From assembly GCA_038210135.1 (NCBI GenBank), contig JBBQWZ010000001.1:186001-250000 (forward strand): a stretch of 64,000 nt of DNA. The letters run 5' to 3'. A model generated the notes under the pieces. That model worked only from the letters and a program-made list of their open reading frames with translations, was not told where the DNA came from and ran no database searches. Source of the DNA: JBBQWZ01 sp038210135. Its GTDB lineage: Bacteria; Acidobacteriota; Terriglobia; Bryobacterales; Bryobacteraceae. Positions 51,805-61,410 of the stretch are shown here, one piece after another. The translations under genes were made by a program, and so were the position numbers. The first letter of the stretch is position 1. Each line of letters starts with the position of its first letter.

Positions 51805-52643
51805 CGATTCAGACCGCGTTATTGCAAGGCACCAAGCTGCTCGAGGACGCTTCCGTCACCGCACCCCGGCTTACGGCGGAAGTGCTGCTGGGCTTCGCGT
51901 CGGGCCACGATCGCAGTTGGCTTTACGCGCACTCCGACGAAGAGCTTCGCGAAGTCTGGTGGATTCACTATGGCCGCTACCTGCACCAGCGTATTCAGGG
52001 CAAGCCGACGCAGTACATTACGGGAGTCCAGGAATTCTACGGGCGCGATTTCCGCGTCACTCCAGACGTTTTGATTCCGCGGTCGGAGACTGAGAACGTG
52101 GTCGAGGCGTCCCTCGAATTCATCCACGCCGGCGACACCGTCGCCGATGTCGGCTGCGGCTCGGGCGCCATCGCCGTAACCCTCGCGCTCGAACGCCAGA
52201 CTCGCACCTTCGCGACCGACCTTTCTGAAGCCGCTGTCCGCATCGCCGCCGCCAACGCCAAGCGCCTCGAAGCGCGGGTCCACTTCGCCGTCGGAGACTT
52301 GACCGAATGCCTGGGAGCGGGGATGTTCGACGCCATCGTCACCAACCCGCCGTATATTCCGGCCACCGAAGCGCCAACCTTGGCGCCGGAGGTCCGGGAT
52401 CATGAGCCGCATCTCGCGCTTTTCGGTGGGGAAGACGGCCTCGACGCTTACCGACGACTCGCTGACGATGTGCCGCGCATCTTAAAGCCCGCTGGCTGGC
52501 TGATTATGGAGCTCGCCTGGAACGCCGCGGGCTTGGTTCGCGAACTGTTCCGCGCGCATCGGGGGAAGCCCTGGACGGATGTCGAAATCCGCCGCGACAT
52601 AGCCGGACTACCCCGCATCTTTATAGCCCGCGCGCCTTTATAG
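51801..52643 (+). CDS. prmC: Release factor glutamine methyltransferase (HemK), 280 aa
   Basis: Methylates the GGQ glutamine of RF1 and RF2. The N-terminal helical domain is followed by VADVGCGSGAIAVTLAL (SAM motif I, near residues 112-128) and FDAIVTNPPYIP, with the catalytic NPPY near residue 180. LLGFASGHDRSWLYAH and QYITGVQEFYGRDFRVTPDV are typical of PrmC. It follows prfA, the usual arrangement. Confidence 0.96.
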   Translation: MTIQTALLQGTKLLEDASVTAPRLTAEVLLGFASGHDRSWLYAHSDEELREVWWIHYGRYLHQRIQGKPTQYITGVQEFYGRDFRVTPDVLIPRSETENVVEASLEFIHAGDTVADVGCGSGAIAVTLALERQTRTFATDLSEAAVRIAAANAKRLEARVHFAVGDLTECLGAGMFDAIVTNPPYIPATEAPTLAPEVRDHEPHLALFGGEDGLDAYRRLADDVPRILKPAGWLIMELAWNAAGLVRELFRAHRGKPWTDVEIRRDIAGLPRIFIARAPL

Positions 52644-52716
52644 GGCGCGCTCCGGTTTTACTCGCGCACCTATCTGAAAAAACCTCGAGCCCTGTACTCT
52701 CAAGTCAGGGCAACGC

Positions 52717-53988
52717 GTGCCACGCCGCGTTCCTGGCTACCGGCATAAAATTGAAGATGCCTTGTCCACCTTTTTTCATCTCGACATGGACGCCTTCTTC
52801 GTCTCGGTCGAGGAATTGTTCGACCCTTCGCTGAAGGGGAAAGCCGTCGTAGTCGGTGGACAGGCGCATGAACGCGGCGTCGTTTCCGCCGCCTCTTACG
52901 AAGCCAGGAAGTTCGGCGTCCATTCCGCGATGCCCCTTCGTACCGCCGCCCAGCATTGCCCCCACGCCATCTTCCTCAACGGCCACCGCGACAAATACTT
53001 CGAGTACTCGAAGAAGGTTCGCGCTGTTCTCGAAAGCTTTACGCCAAGAGTCGCCATGGCTTCGATCGACGAGGCCTACCTCGACTTCACCGGCACCGAG
53101 CGGCTGCATGGACCGCCTCTGAAGGCCGCGCATGCACTTCATAACGAAGTGAAGCGCGTGACCAATCTGAATTGCTCGATCGGAGCATCCACCTCGCGCC
53201 TGGTCTCAAAAATTGCCTCCGACCAAGCCAAGCCCAACGGAGTGCTCTGGATCGTACCCGGCAACGAGCAGCGGTTTCTCGCGCCGCTGGACGTCCGCAA
53301 AGTGCCGGGCGTCGGCAAGGTGTTTGAAAAAAACCTGCACGCCTGCGGAATCTACAAGGTCGGCGACCTGGCGAAACTCGAGGCTTCGTTTCTCGAACAG
53401 AAATTCGGCAAGTGGGGTCTTGCTTTAGGCGGCAAGGCTCACGGCCTCGATGCCGGGGGCTGGTTCGACGGCGAAATCGGAGCTCGCGACGACCCGAAAT
53501 CGATCAGCCACGAACATACCTTCAACGAAGACACCGCCGACGTGGATACGCTCGACGCCACGCTGACCCGGCTTTCGGAAATGGTGGCGCGCCGCCTTCG
53601 CGACCACAACCTGTTTGCGAATACGCTCCAAATCAAGCTTCGCTATACCGACTTCTCCACCTTCACGCGCTCGCGCACGCTCGACCACGCGACGCAGATC
53701 GACGCCGAAATCGCACTCGCCATCCGCGGCCTGTTTCACAAGGCCTGGATGAAAAAGCCGATCCGCCTGCTCGGCGTCTACGCGCAGTCTCTCGAATCCA
53801 ACCAAGGCCAGCTGAATCTGCTCGAGTCCGAACAAAGCGAGCGCTGGCGAAAAGCGTTGACCGCTGTAGACAAGATGCGCGAGAAATTCGGCGACCAGAG
53901 CGTTTCGCTCGCCACCGCCATGAAAGGCCGCTTCAATCGCCGCGTCCACGAGCAGGATGTGGACGAAACCAAGCGCGAGTCTGACTGA
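52717..53988 (+). CDS. dinB: DNA polymerase IV, Y family, 423 aa
   Basis: Translesion polymerase. The catalytic acids lie in FFHLDMDAFFVSVEELF (near residue 24) and ASIDEAYLDFTG (near residue 115). GVVSAASYEARKFGVHSAMP, SIGASTSRLVSKIASDQAKP and the HhH VRKVPGVGKVFEKNL are all intact. The C-terminal little finger ends with QLNLLES, a beta-clamp binding motif near residue 365. The start GTG 52717 adds about 20 residues compared with E. coli DinB; a later start is possible. No LexA box is evident. Confidence 0.94.
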   Translation: MPRRVPGYRHKIEDALSTFFHLDMDAFFVSVEELFDPSLKGKAVVVGGQAHERGVVSAASYEARKFGVHSAMPLRTAAQHCPHAIFLNGHRDKYFEYSKKVRAVLESFTPRVAMASIDEAYLDFTGTERLHGPPLKAAHALHNEVKRVTNLNCSIGASTSRLVSKIASDQAKPNGVLWIVPGNEQRFLAPLDVRKVPGVGKVFEKNLHACGIYKVGDLAKLEASFLEQKFGKWGLALGGKAHGLDAGGWFDGEIGARDDPKSISHEHTFNEDTADVDTLDATLTRLSEMVARRLRDHNLFANTLQIKLRYTDFSTFTRSRTLDHATQIDAEIALAIRGLFHKAWMKKPIRLLGVYAQSLESNQGQLNLLESEQSERWRKALTAVDKMREKFGDQSVSLATAMKGRFNRRVHEQDVDETKRESD

Positions 53989-53995
53989 CGTCGAG

Positions 53996-54736
53996 TTAGA
54001 AATTGACGATTGCCGCGAAAGAATCCGCCGTCAGGCTGGCGCCGCCGACCAGAACGCCTTCGAGTTCACCCTGTGCCATCAGATTCCTGATGTTGTCCGG
54101 CTTCACGCTGCCGCCGTACAGGATACGCACATCGACGCCGAATTTTTGCTTCATCGACGCGCGAATTACGCGGTGCGCGTCGGCGGCGATCTCCGGCGTC
54201 GCGGTCTTACCGGTTCCAATCGCCCACACCGGCTCGTAGGCGACCACGATGCGGGAAAACTGGTCCGGAGTAAGCGGGGCAATGCCGCCCGCGAACTGCG
54301 CCTCAAGAATCGCAGCCGTATTGCCGGCCTCGCGATCCGCCAGCATTTCGCCGACGCAGACGATCGGATTTAAACCCGCTTCGAGTGCGGCGACCGTGCG
54401 CTGATAAACGGTCTGATCTGTTTCGCCGAAGAACTGGCGGCGTTCACTATGGCCGATGATCACCCAATCCGCGCCCGCGGCCTTCAGCATCGGAGCGGAA
54501 ATTTCCCCAGTGAAAGCGCCTTCTTTGCGCCAATCCACATTCTGGCCGCCGATCGCCACGCGGCTGATCTCGGTCGCGACAACCGCCACGGCAAGATCCA
54601 CAAACGGAGGGCAGATCACGATGTCGCATTCGCGCGCCGTGGCAACCAACGGCACAAACGCTTCAAAGAACGCCCGGGTTTCAGCGGGCGTCTTGTACAT
54701 CTTCCAGTTGCCCGCCATCACGGGTTTGTTGGTCAA
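53996..54736 (-). CDS. tpiA: Triosephosphate isomerase, 246 aa
   Basis: Interconverts dihydroxyacetone phosphate and glyceraldehyde 3-phosphate. Residues: AGNWKMYK with Lys near 11, the electrophile His in IIGHSERRQFFGE near 95, the base Glu in VAYEPVWAIGTGKTA near 165, and the phosphate loop LYGGSVKPDN. Full length. The start overlaps the deoB stop by 4 bp. It is the last gene of the minus-strand group and converges on dinB with a 7-bp gap. Confidence 0.97.
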   Translation of the reverse strand: MTNKPVMAGNWKMYKTPAETRAFFEAFVPLVATARECDIVICPPFVDLAVAVVATEISRVAIGGQNVDWRKEGAFTGEISAPMLKAAGADWVIIGHSERRQFFGETDQTVYQRTVAALEAGLNPIVCVGEMLADREAGNTAAILEAQFAGGIAPLTPDQFSRIVVAYEPVWAIGTGKTATPEIAADAHRVIRASMKQKFGVDVRILYGGSVKPDNIRNLMAQGELEGVLVGGASLTADSFAAIVNF

Positions 54737-55905
54737 TTCGCTTCTCCTCGCAGGGCGTCAAGGAAGCTGACGCCGTGCTCGATCTTCATCCCAAAATTTT
54801 CGGCGACGGTCTGGCCAATATCGGAAAGGCTCTCGCGCGTCCCGAGGTTCTCGCCGGATTTTGCGGAGGGCCCGTATGCCAGCACCGGAACATACTCGCG
54901 GCTATGGTCGGTCGAAGGCGTCGTCGGATCGCAGCCATGATCCGCTGTCAGAATCACAAGATCGTCCGGCGCGAGCGCCGCGTCCAGTGTCGGCAGCCAC
55001 GTATCCACCTCTTCGAGCGCCCGCGCGTAGCCCTCCACGTCATTGCGGTGCCCGTACTGCTGATCGAAATCGACGAGGTTGACGTAGATCAATCCGGTGG
55101 GCACTTCACGCATCATCTCGATGGTCTTGGCCATGCCGTCCGCATTGCTTTTTGTTTTAACGTGCGCACCGATGCCGCGGCCCAGAAACACGTCGAAGAT
55201 CTTGCCCACGCTCGCGACCCCGGTTCCGCCCGCAGCCAGTTTGTCGAGCAGCATCTCCGGCGGCGGAACCGCCACATCGTGCCGGTTCGCCGTCCGCGTG
55301 AATGCTCCAGGCTGACCTGTGAAAGGACGCGCGATCACACGGCCCACTTCAAACGGTCCGCGAAGAATATCGCGGGAAATATCGCAGATCCGGTACAGCT
55401 CATCGAGCGGAATCACTTCTTCGTGCGCCGCCACTTGGAACACACTATCCGCCGATGTGTAGATGATCGGCTTGCCGGTGCGCATGTGCTCCTCACCGAG
55501 CTCTTTGATAATCTCCGTGCCCGAAGCCGCCTTATTCCCCAGCCACCCGTGACCGGTGCGCTTCTCGAATTCCGCGAGAATTTCCTGCGGAAAACCAAGC
55601 GGAAACAGCGGAAACGGCTTCGCCAAATGAATCCCGACCATCTCCCAGTGCCCGGTGGTCGTATCCTTACCGGGCGACGCCAGCGTGCACTTGCCGTACG
55701 CGGCGGCGGGGCTTGCGGCGGGTGACAGATTGGCCAGCGGCTTGATATTGGCGAGGCCGAGCCGGGTCAAATTCGGAAGGCGCATCGGACGCGCCTTCGC
55801 AATGTTGCCCAAAGTATCGGACCCGGCGTCCCCATACGCGGCGGCATCCGGCATCTCGCCGATTCCGACGCTATCAAGGACGATCCAGATCACCCGGCGA
55901 AACAT
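54733..55905 (-). CDS. deoB: Phosphopentomutase, 390 aa
   Basis: Moves phosphate between C1 and C5 of (deoxy)ribose in nucleoside salvage. A metalloenzyme of the alkaline phosphatase superfamily: IVLDSVGIGEMPDAAAYGDA at the N-terminus, GKDTTTGHWEMVGI with the phosphorylated Thr near residue 83, YTSADSVFQVAAHE, and VILTADHGCDPTTPSTDHSREYVP binding metals near 310-333. It overlaps tpiA and lies 18 bp after the TlpA-like gene. Confidence 0.96.
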   Translation of the reverse strand: MFRRVIWIVLDSVGIGEMPDAAAYGDAGSDTLGNIAKARPMRLPNLTRLGLANIKPLANLSPAASPAAAYGKCTLASPGKDTTTGHWEMVGIHLAKPFPLFPLGFPQEILAEFEKRTGHGWLGNKAASGTEIIKELGEEHMRTGKPIIYTSADSVFQVAAHEEVIPLDELYRICDISRDILRGPFEVGRVIARPFTGQPGAFTRTANRHDVAVPPPEMLLDKLAAGGTGVASVGKIFDVFLGRGIGAHVKTKSNADGMAKTIEMMREVPTGLIYVNLVDFDQQYGHRNDVEGYARALEEVDTWLPTLDAALAPDDLVILTADHGCDPTTPSTDHSREYVPVLAYGPSAKSGENLGTRESLSDIGQTVAENFGMKIEHGVSFLDALRGEAN

Positions 55906-55923
55906 ATGATAATTCTCCCGTTC

Positions 55924-57177
55924 CTACGAGCCCTTGAGCGCCTGCTGTATCCGCTCCTTCAAAACTTCTACGAAGCGCTCCGGAATAAAGCCGTTCATCC
56001 GGCTGACAACGCGGCCGTCTTTGCCCACCAGAATCGTGGTCGGAATCGACGTCACCTGCAGCAAGCGCGACAGTCCGTCCTCAAAATAATTCGACGCCGT
56101 GCTCCACTTCTGCTCTTCGAGGAACGGCGCCACTACGGCGCGATCCTCGTCGGTATTGATCGCCAGGAACACCACGTCGGTCCGCTTCTTAAAGTAGTCC
56201 ATCACTTCCTGATACAGCGGATGCTGCTTGCGGCAGGGCCCGCACCATGTGGCCCAGAAATCCATGACAACAATCTTGCCTTTCAAGCTCGACATCGCCA
56301 GCGTGCCCCCGGTGAGGCGTGGAATCTGAAAGTCCTTAAGCTCGGTAGCGTCCGCGTTCGGATCCAGTTCTTTCTGGTGCTTCCTGCGTTCCGTCATCAA
56401 AGCGGCGGAGCGGTCGTACGCCGCCAGAACCACATCGCCGAGCCCCGCATCCGAGCCCTTCGTTTTCCGGTACAACTCGCCCAGTGCCTGACGGCTCTGC
56501 TGACGGTCGCCATCGGTCGCCCGTGGATCCGGAATCACGAACGCCTGCGCGTACATGCGAATCGCGTCGTCGAATTTGCCCTGCACCACGTAGACCTTCG
56601 CAAGCTCGCGGGAGGTCTCCGCCGAGGGAAAGATCTGGTACGCCTTTTCCGCAAGCCTCGCGGCTTCGTCGGGCTGCTTGAGCAGAACGTTGGCGTTGGC
56701 TTCATAGAGCAGGGCGCGTCCCACGTTGCGCTCGATATCCTCGCGCCGCTTGGCCGCATCGCGCCCGTTTTTCTGCTCGAGCATGGGGATCAGCATGGCT
56801 TCGAGCGCCTTGGCATACAGCAAGGCACGGCTGGCGGCCACCGGATCGCCGGTCGCGAGCAAGGCTCGTGTGACGCGATCGAGAAACTGCGGATCGCTCG
56901 TGTCATCCGCGAGCACGCGTTCGCCGTAAAGGATGATCCGGCGATCGTCGCGGAGGTCCATCGCGGCGCGGAGCAAAGCGCGATCGATTTCCATGCGCCG
57001 CTTGGTATTCGGAAATTTCTTAAGATGGCCTTCGAGGGCGTTCAGCAGATCGATGGTACTCGAAGAGCTGTCGGCGAGCGACTTGCGAAGAATTTCTTCT
57101 TCGTCTTCCGGCTTGGCTTGAGGCTGCGCGAAGCACAGGCTGGCAAGCATGGCCATCAAAAACAGGATTCGCCTCAT
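55924..57177 (-). CDS. TlpA-type thioredoxin with N-terminal TPR domain, exported, 417 aa
   Basis: The signal peptide (MRRILFLMAMLASLCFA) sets the start at ATG 57177. Residues 30-250 are helical and TPR-like (PDEAARLAEKAYQIFPSAET; GKFDDAIRMYAQAFVIPDPR). The last 140 residues are a TlpA/ResA thioredoxin fold with FWATWCGPCRKQHPLYQEV (CGPC near residue 305) and the cis-Pro in TSIPTTILVGKDGRVV. Likely a periplasmic thiol-disulfide protein. The ATG overlaps the stop of the preceding gene (ATGA). Confidence 0.88.
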   Translation of the reverse strand: MRRILFLMAMLASLCFAQPQAKPEDEEEILRKSLADSSSSTIDLLNALEGHLKKFPNTKRRMEIDRALLRAAMDLRDDRRIILYGERVLADDTSDPQFLDRVTRALLATGDPVAASRALLYAKALEAMLIPMLEQKNGRDAAKRREDIERNVGRALLYEANANVLLKQPDEAARLAEKAYQIFPSAETSRELAKVYVVQGKFDDAIRMYAQAFVIPDPRATDGDRQQSRQALGELYRKTKGSDAGLGDVVLAAYDRSAALMTERRKHQKELDPNADATELKDFQIPRLTGGTLAMSSLKGKIVVMDFWATWCGPCRKQHPLYQEVMDYFKKRTDVVFLAINTDEDRAVVAPFLEEQKWSTASNYFEDGLSRLLQVTSIPTTILVGKDGRVVSRMNGFIPERFVEVLKERIQQALKGS

Positions 57178-57815
57178 TCGCTCGCCTTTTTTTGCCGGAA
57201 CTCCGTGGCCAACTGCGCCGCGCGCTCGCGCGCCATATGCAGAAAGCTTTCGTTCTTCGCGATCCGGTCGAGCATCGGCAGGAACTGATCGACAGCGACC
57301 AGACGCTTCCGGTCCCAAGTGACCGTCAGCTCGTTCAGCGTCTTTGTAATTCCCAGGCGATCGAACTTGATGCTGCGCTCCAGCGCGAAGTAATGCACTT
57401 CGGATTCGACGATGCGCTCAAACCAGTCGAGCAAAGCCTTGCCGTTCTCATCGAGCGTGTAATTGAACTTGGTTTCTGACGGCGGCTTCCCGTCTTCTTC
57501 CCAACGAAAAATCTTGGTGCCCATGAAGGCGACCTTCAGACCGGATTCCAGGGGGCGCTTGAAGTTGTCGAGCTTCGCGGCCAGCGTGAAAATCGCGCGC
57601 GTGTCGTCGCCGGACAGGTGGAATTTGGCAGGCGTATCGTCGTCCACCGCTTCCTTATAAAGGCCATCGCCGGACGCTTCGAGTAGGACCGCGGCGTACG
57701 CCGGAGCGCTACCCGGAAACGCCTTGCTGTAGATGATTTTCCCCGTCTCGGCGCGCAACACCGTGCCAGGGAGAAAGCACAACACGAGCGCGATACCAGC
57801 AATCCAGTTTTTCAT
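57174..57815 (-). CDS. Exported hypothetical protein, 213 aa
   Basis: Signal peptide (WIAGIALVLCFLPGTVL, residues 3-19). The mature part is mixed alpha/beta with phrases KIIYSKAFPGSAPAYAAVLL and KFHLSGDDTRAIFTLAAKLD; no known family is recognised. It overlaps the TlpA-like gene (ATGA) and follows ruvC by 25 bp, so its role is probably tied to the TlpA-like protein. Confidence 0.7.
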   Translation of the reverse strand: MKNWIAGIALVLCFLPGTVLRAETGKIIYSKAFPGSAPAYAAVLLEASGDGLYKEAVDDDTPAKFHLSGDDTRAIFTLAAKLDNFKRPLESGLKVAFMGTKIFRWEEDGKPPSETKFNYTLDENGKALLDWFERIVESEVHYFALERSIKFDRLGITKTLNELTVTWDRKRLVAVDQFLPMLDRIAKNESFLHMARERAAQLATEFRQKKASE

Positions 57816-57840
57816 TCACCAAATGTTCATCGGCTCGATT

Positions 57841-58344
57841 TTATCGAAGAGACACGGATCCTACCACCATGCTGGCGCGACTGCGCGTGATATGGCAAAT
57901 GGCGACTGCCACCGCGTCCGACGCGTCCTCGCTCTCGAGAATCGCGTCGAGCCCCAACAAGTTGCGCACCATCAACTGAACCTGCTGCTTTTCCGCCCGC
58001 CCGTAGCCGACCACGCTGGTCTTGACCGAAAGCGGCGAATACTCGCCTAATGGGATGCCCGCTTCGGCGATGGTGAGCAGAGCCACTCCGCGGACCTGCG
58101 CCAGCTTCAACGCGGACTTCACATTGGTCGCAAAAAACACTTCTTCGACCGCCGCAGCCTCCGGAGCATGCTCCGCGATCACCGCCCGCAGCCCCTGCGC
58201 GATCACCAGCAAACGACACTCAACGGTTGATTTCGGCGGCGGCTTAATGACTCCGGCGGCAACCATACGGTGCCGCCGACCATCACTTTCGATCACGCCG
58301 AATCCGGTACGTTCGCTGCCACAGTCGATCCCTAAAACACGCAT
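57841..58344 (-). CDS. ruvC: Holliday junction resolvase RuvC, 167 aa
   Basis: Cleaves Holliday junctions in RuvABC. RVLGIDCGSERTGFGVIE carries the first acid (Asp near 7), AVEEVFFATNVKSALKLAQV the second (Glu near 67), and SDAVAVAICH the last pair near 138-141 (Asp and His). Length normal. It sits 45 bp downstream of yebC. ruvA and ruvB are not in the window. Confidence 0.95.
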   Translation of the reverse strand: MRVLGIDCGSERTGFGVIESDGRRHRMVAAGVIKPPPKSTVECRLLVIAQGLRAVIAEHAPEAAAVEEVFFATNVKSALKLAQVRGVALLTIAEAGIPLGEYSPLSVKTSVVGYGRAEKQQVQLMVRNLLGLDAILESEDASDAVAVAICHITRSRASMVVGSVSLR

Positions 58345-58389
58345 GGCTGATGTACCGGCGGCGGCCTGCCGCGAACTTCCTATGGAGAA

Positions 58390-59124
58390 CTACTCCATCT
58401 CGCTTTCGTCGATATCGAAGTTGGAGTAAACGTTCTGGACGTCGTCGTGTTCTTCGAGGACATCGCTGAGCTTCAGCATGCCCCTTGCGGCGGAGCCTTC
58501 CAGCTTCACCAGATTCTGCGGAACCATCGAAACTTCCGCGGATACGGTCTCGATCTTGGCGGCAGCCAGTGCCGCCACCACCGCCTCGTGGGCCGACGGA
58601 GCCGACAAAATTTCCCAGTGCCCGTCTTCGTGCTTGATGTCGTCGCCGCCCGCTTCGAGCACGATATTCATCAGCTGATCTTCCGTCGCCTGATCCTCTT
58701 CAATCAGGATCTGGCTCTTGCGGTCGAACATCCACGCCACACTGCCGACGTCACCGAGATTTCCGCCATGCTTCGAGAACGCGTGGCGCACTTCGCTGAC
58801 TGTCCGGTTGCGGTTGTCAGTGGCCGTCAGAACTAGAACCGCCGCGCCGCCCGGTCCGTAGCCCTCGAACATAATTTCGTCGATCTGGCCGCCTTCGAGT
58901 TCGCCGGTTCCGCGCATGATCGCGCGCTTGATGTTGTCAGCCGGCATCGAAACTCCTTTGGCCGCCAGAATGGCGGTACGGAGCCGGGGGTTGCCGTCCG
59001 GATCGCCGCCGCCGCGCGCCGCGATCATGATCTCTTTAATGATGCGGGTGAAAATCTTCCCGCGCTTGGCATCGAGGGCGCCCTTTTTGTGCTTGATCGT
59101 CGCCCATTTAGAATGTCCTGACAT
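58390..59124 (-). CDS. yebC: YebC/PmpR-family protein, 244 aa
   Basis: YebC-family protein; members act as DNA-binding regulators or relieve ribosome stalling at prolines. The family start SGHSKWATIKHKKGALDAKR is exact, followed by FTRIIKEIMIAARGGGDPDG, LRTAILAAKGVSMPADNIKRAI and YEGYGPGG-like FEGYGPGGAAVLVLTATDN. Full length. yebC-ruvC is a conserved pair in many bacteria. Confidence 0.96.
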   Translation of the reverse strand: MSGHSKWATIKHKKGALDAKRGKIFTRIIKEIMIAARGGGDPDGNPRLRTAILAAKGVSMPADNIKRAIMRGTGELEGGQIDEIMFEGYGPGGAAVLVLTATDNRNRTVSEVRHAFSKHGGNLGDVGSVAWMFDRKSQILIEEDQATEDQLMNIVLEAGGDDIKHEDGHWEILSAPSAHEAVVAALAAAKIETVSAEVSMVPQNLVKLEGSAARGMLKLSDVLEEHDDVQNVYSNFDIDESEME

Positions 59125-59364
59125 GATTACCCTCTACGTAGATCGGGGAGGCGGGCCATACAGAGGCCATTCTGCCCGTAGCCGGGCTGGCTTTCCCGCT
59201 AACTCTCTAAGATACCAGAGCCCGTTTCCGCCGGAAAGACTTTGGCGGAAAATGTTGTCAGATAAAGAGTTTTGATGCCGACCGCCGGGACTTAGACAAC
59301 AAAACCAACCGTCCTAAGGTGATCGCCGTATGGGTAAGACTCGCGAATCCACCGAAACTTAGAT

Positions 59365-61410
59365 GTGACGTCTCCTTCACGAGGGGCTAGCGAAGCCTCG
59401 CCGTCCATTGGTGTGCCGGCGCCGGATCCTACCCGGCTCGATGGCAAGGCTGTCGTAAAGCGAAAGCCCAAGAAATTCCGCTCGCTCGCTTCGAAGTTCT
59501 CTCTTTTCACTTCGCTACTGGTCTCCTGGGTCGTGATCGTACTCATGGGGTACGATTTCCGCCGGGAAAATTTCGACCTCAACAAAAGCCTTGTAATGTG
59601 CTTGTTAGCGGTGATCGTGGCTGTCGCCATCTCCCGCTTTACCATCCGCCAGCTGGCCCGTCCGCTGCTGCTGCTTCAACGAGGAATCGACGCCGTCCAA
59701 CAGGGTCGCCTGGTTCCCATGCGGGTCAGCCGGACGCACGATGAAATCGAGCTCCTGGGCGATAGTTACAACCGCATGATCGAGGCGCTCGCCGAATCGA
59801 AAGAAGAGATCCGGCAGCACCACGAGAACCTCGAAGAGCGAATCCGCCAGCGCACCGAAGAGCTGGAACACGCCATGCAACGGGCCTTGGCGGCCAGCCA
59901 AGCGAAGAGCGAGTTTCTCGCGAACATGTCGCACGAGCTTCGCACGCCGATGAACGGTTTGCTCGGCATGATCGACCTTGTGCTCGACAGCCGCCTCGGC
60001 GGCGAGCAACGCGAACAATTGGATACCGCCCGCCGCTGCGCCTACTCCTTACTTGCGCTGTTGAACGATATCCTCGATCTGTCGAAGATCGAAGCCGGCA
60101 AAATGGTGCTCGAAAGCGTTCCATTCGAGGTCCGCGGCATCCTGCAGGACTGCGTGAAGACCCAACTTCCTAAAGCCGTTTCAAAGGGCATCTCGCTCGA
60201 CATCGTCATCGGGCCTTCGGTCCCGGAGCGCGTTCTCGGAGATCCGCTGCGGCTCCGCCAAATTATCGCCAACCTGCTGAACAATGCGGTGAAATTCACT
60301 GAAAAAGGACGCGTAACGGTCACCGCTCGGACGATGGGCGAGGGCGCCGATCTCCAGATGGAAATGGAGGTCACCGACACCGGCGCCGGCATTCCGCAGG
60401 AGAAACTGCAATCGATCTTCGAGAAGTTCACCCAGGCGGACGGCAGCATCAGCCGCAAATACGGGGGGACCGGACTTGGCCTCGCAATTACACGCCGATT
60501 GGTCGATATGCATGGCGGACGGATTAGCGTCGAAAGCAAACTGGGCCGGGGTAGTACATTTACGGTTTCCATTCCGTGCCAAGCGCTGGCTTCGGAACAG
60601 CCGCGCGGCACGCAGCACCACGCCGCCCCGTCGCTCCGCAGCACACCTAGCGGCATCACGGGCGCCGTGCGAATCCTGGTCGTCGAAGACAACATCGTCA
60701 ACCAAAAAGTCGTCTCGGCTATTTTGAAGAAGAAACCCTACCAGATCGAAATCGCCAACAACGGAAAAGAAGCGCTCGAAATTTTGGAGCGCACCGACAA
60801 TGCCCGCCGCTTTAACCTGGTGTTGATGGACGTGCAAATGCCGGTCATGGACGGCCTCGAAGCGACCCGCGCCATCCGCCGTGAAGAGCGCTGGGCCCAC
60901 CTGCCGATCGTCGCAATGACCGCCCACGCCATGAATGGCGATCGCGAGCGTTGCCTACAGGCCGGAATGAACGGATACATTTCAAAGCCCGTACAACCCG
61001 CCCACCTGCTCGCGACCGTCGAAGGGTTTCTGATGCAATCCGTGAATTCCGAAATCCGGAAGGCGCCGGACCGCAATAGCGCCGTCGATCAGGCTCTCGC
61101 GGCCAAACTACTCTCCAACGAAGCCGGCTTCGTCAGCGATATGTTGGAACTGTTCCTGCAACTGGCCCCCGAACGCATTCACAAGTTACAGAATGCCGTC
61201 GAATCCATGGACGCTCCCTCGCTTTCGCAGGAAGCCAGAAAGATTCAGATCGCGGCCCAGACGTTCTCGGCCGATTCGCTGATCGGATGTGCAACCGATC
61301 TCGACGAGGCCGCCGCGCGCGGCGATTTCGAATCGGCCCGCGCCAGTCTCGAACGCCTACAGCGCGAAGTCAGCGCATTGCAACAACAATCTCCCGCGGG
61401 TGTCCCTTAG
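59365..61410 (+). CDS. Hybrid sensor histidine kinase with REC and degenerate Hpt domain, 681 aa
   Basis: Two TMs (about 47-63 and 75-91) with a very short periplasmic loop, so the input is likely membrane or cytoplasmic. HAMP is about 92-145. HisKA has FLANMSHELRTPMNG with His190; the N box is IANLLNNAVKFTEKG (301-315), and the G boxes are DTGAGIPQEKLQ and YGGTGLGLAITRRL. The REC domain (435-556) has Asp489 in LMDVQMPVMDG and Lys541. The last 110 residues align to Hpt but the site reads SQEARKIQIAA, with Arg625 where the phosphorylated His should be. The start is GTG. Confidence 0.92.
   Translation: MTSPSRGASEASPSIGVPAPDPTRLDGKAVVKRKPKKFRSLASKFSLFTSLLVSWVVIVLMGYDFRRENFDLNKSLVMCLLAVIVAVAISRFTIRQLARPLLLLQRGIDAVQQGRLVPMRVSRTHDEIELLGDSYNRMIEALAESKEEIRQHHENLEERIRQRTEELEHAMQRALAASQAKSEFLANMSHELRTPMNGLLGMIDLVLDSRLGGEQREQLDTARRCAYSLLALLNDILDLSKIEAGKMVLESVPFEVRGILQDCVKTQLPKAVSKGISLDIVIGPSVPERVLGDPLRLRQIIANLLNNAVKFTEKGRVTVTARTMGEGADLQMEMEVTDTGAGIPQEKLQSIFEKFTQADGSISRKYGGTGLGLAITRRLVDMHGGRISVESKLGRGSTFTVSIPCQALASEQPRGTQHHAAPSLRSTPSGITGAVRILVVEDNIVNQKVVSAILKKKPYQIEIANNGKEALEILERTDNARRFNLVLMDVQMPVMDGLEATRAIRREERWAHLPIVAMTAHAMNGDRERCLQAGMNGYISKPVQPAHLLATVEGFLMQSVNSEIRKAPDRNSAVDQALAAKLLSNEAGFVSDMLELFLQLAPERIHKLQNAVESMDAPSLSQEARKIQIAAQTFSADSLIGCATDLDEAAARGDFESARASLERLQREVSALQQQSPAGVP

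Noticed and set aside
59125..59364. Possible riboswitch upstream of the hybrid kinase
   Set aside because: A TTTCCGCC/GGCGGAAA hairpin (59225-59251) exists, but the following bases do not fit the GEMM c-di-GMP, cobalamin or SAM consensus, and the structure is weak.
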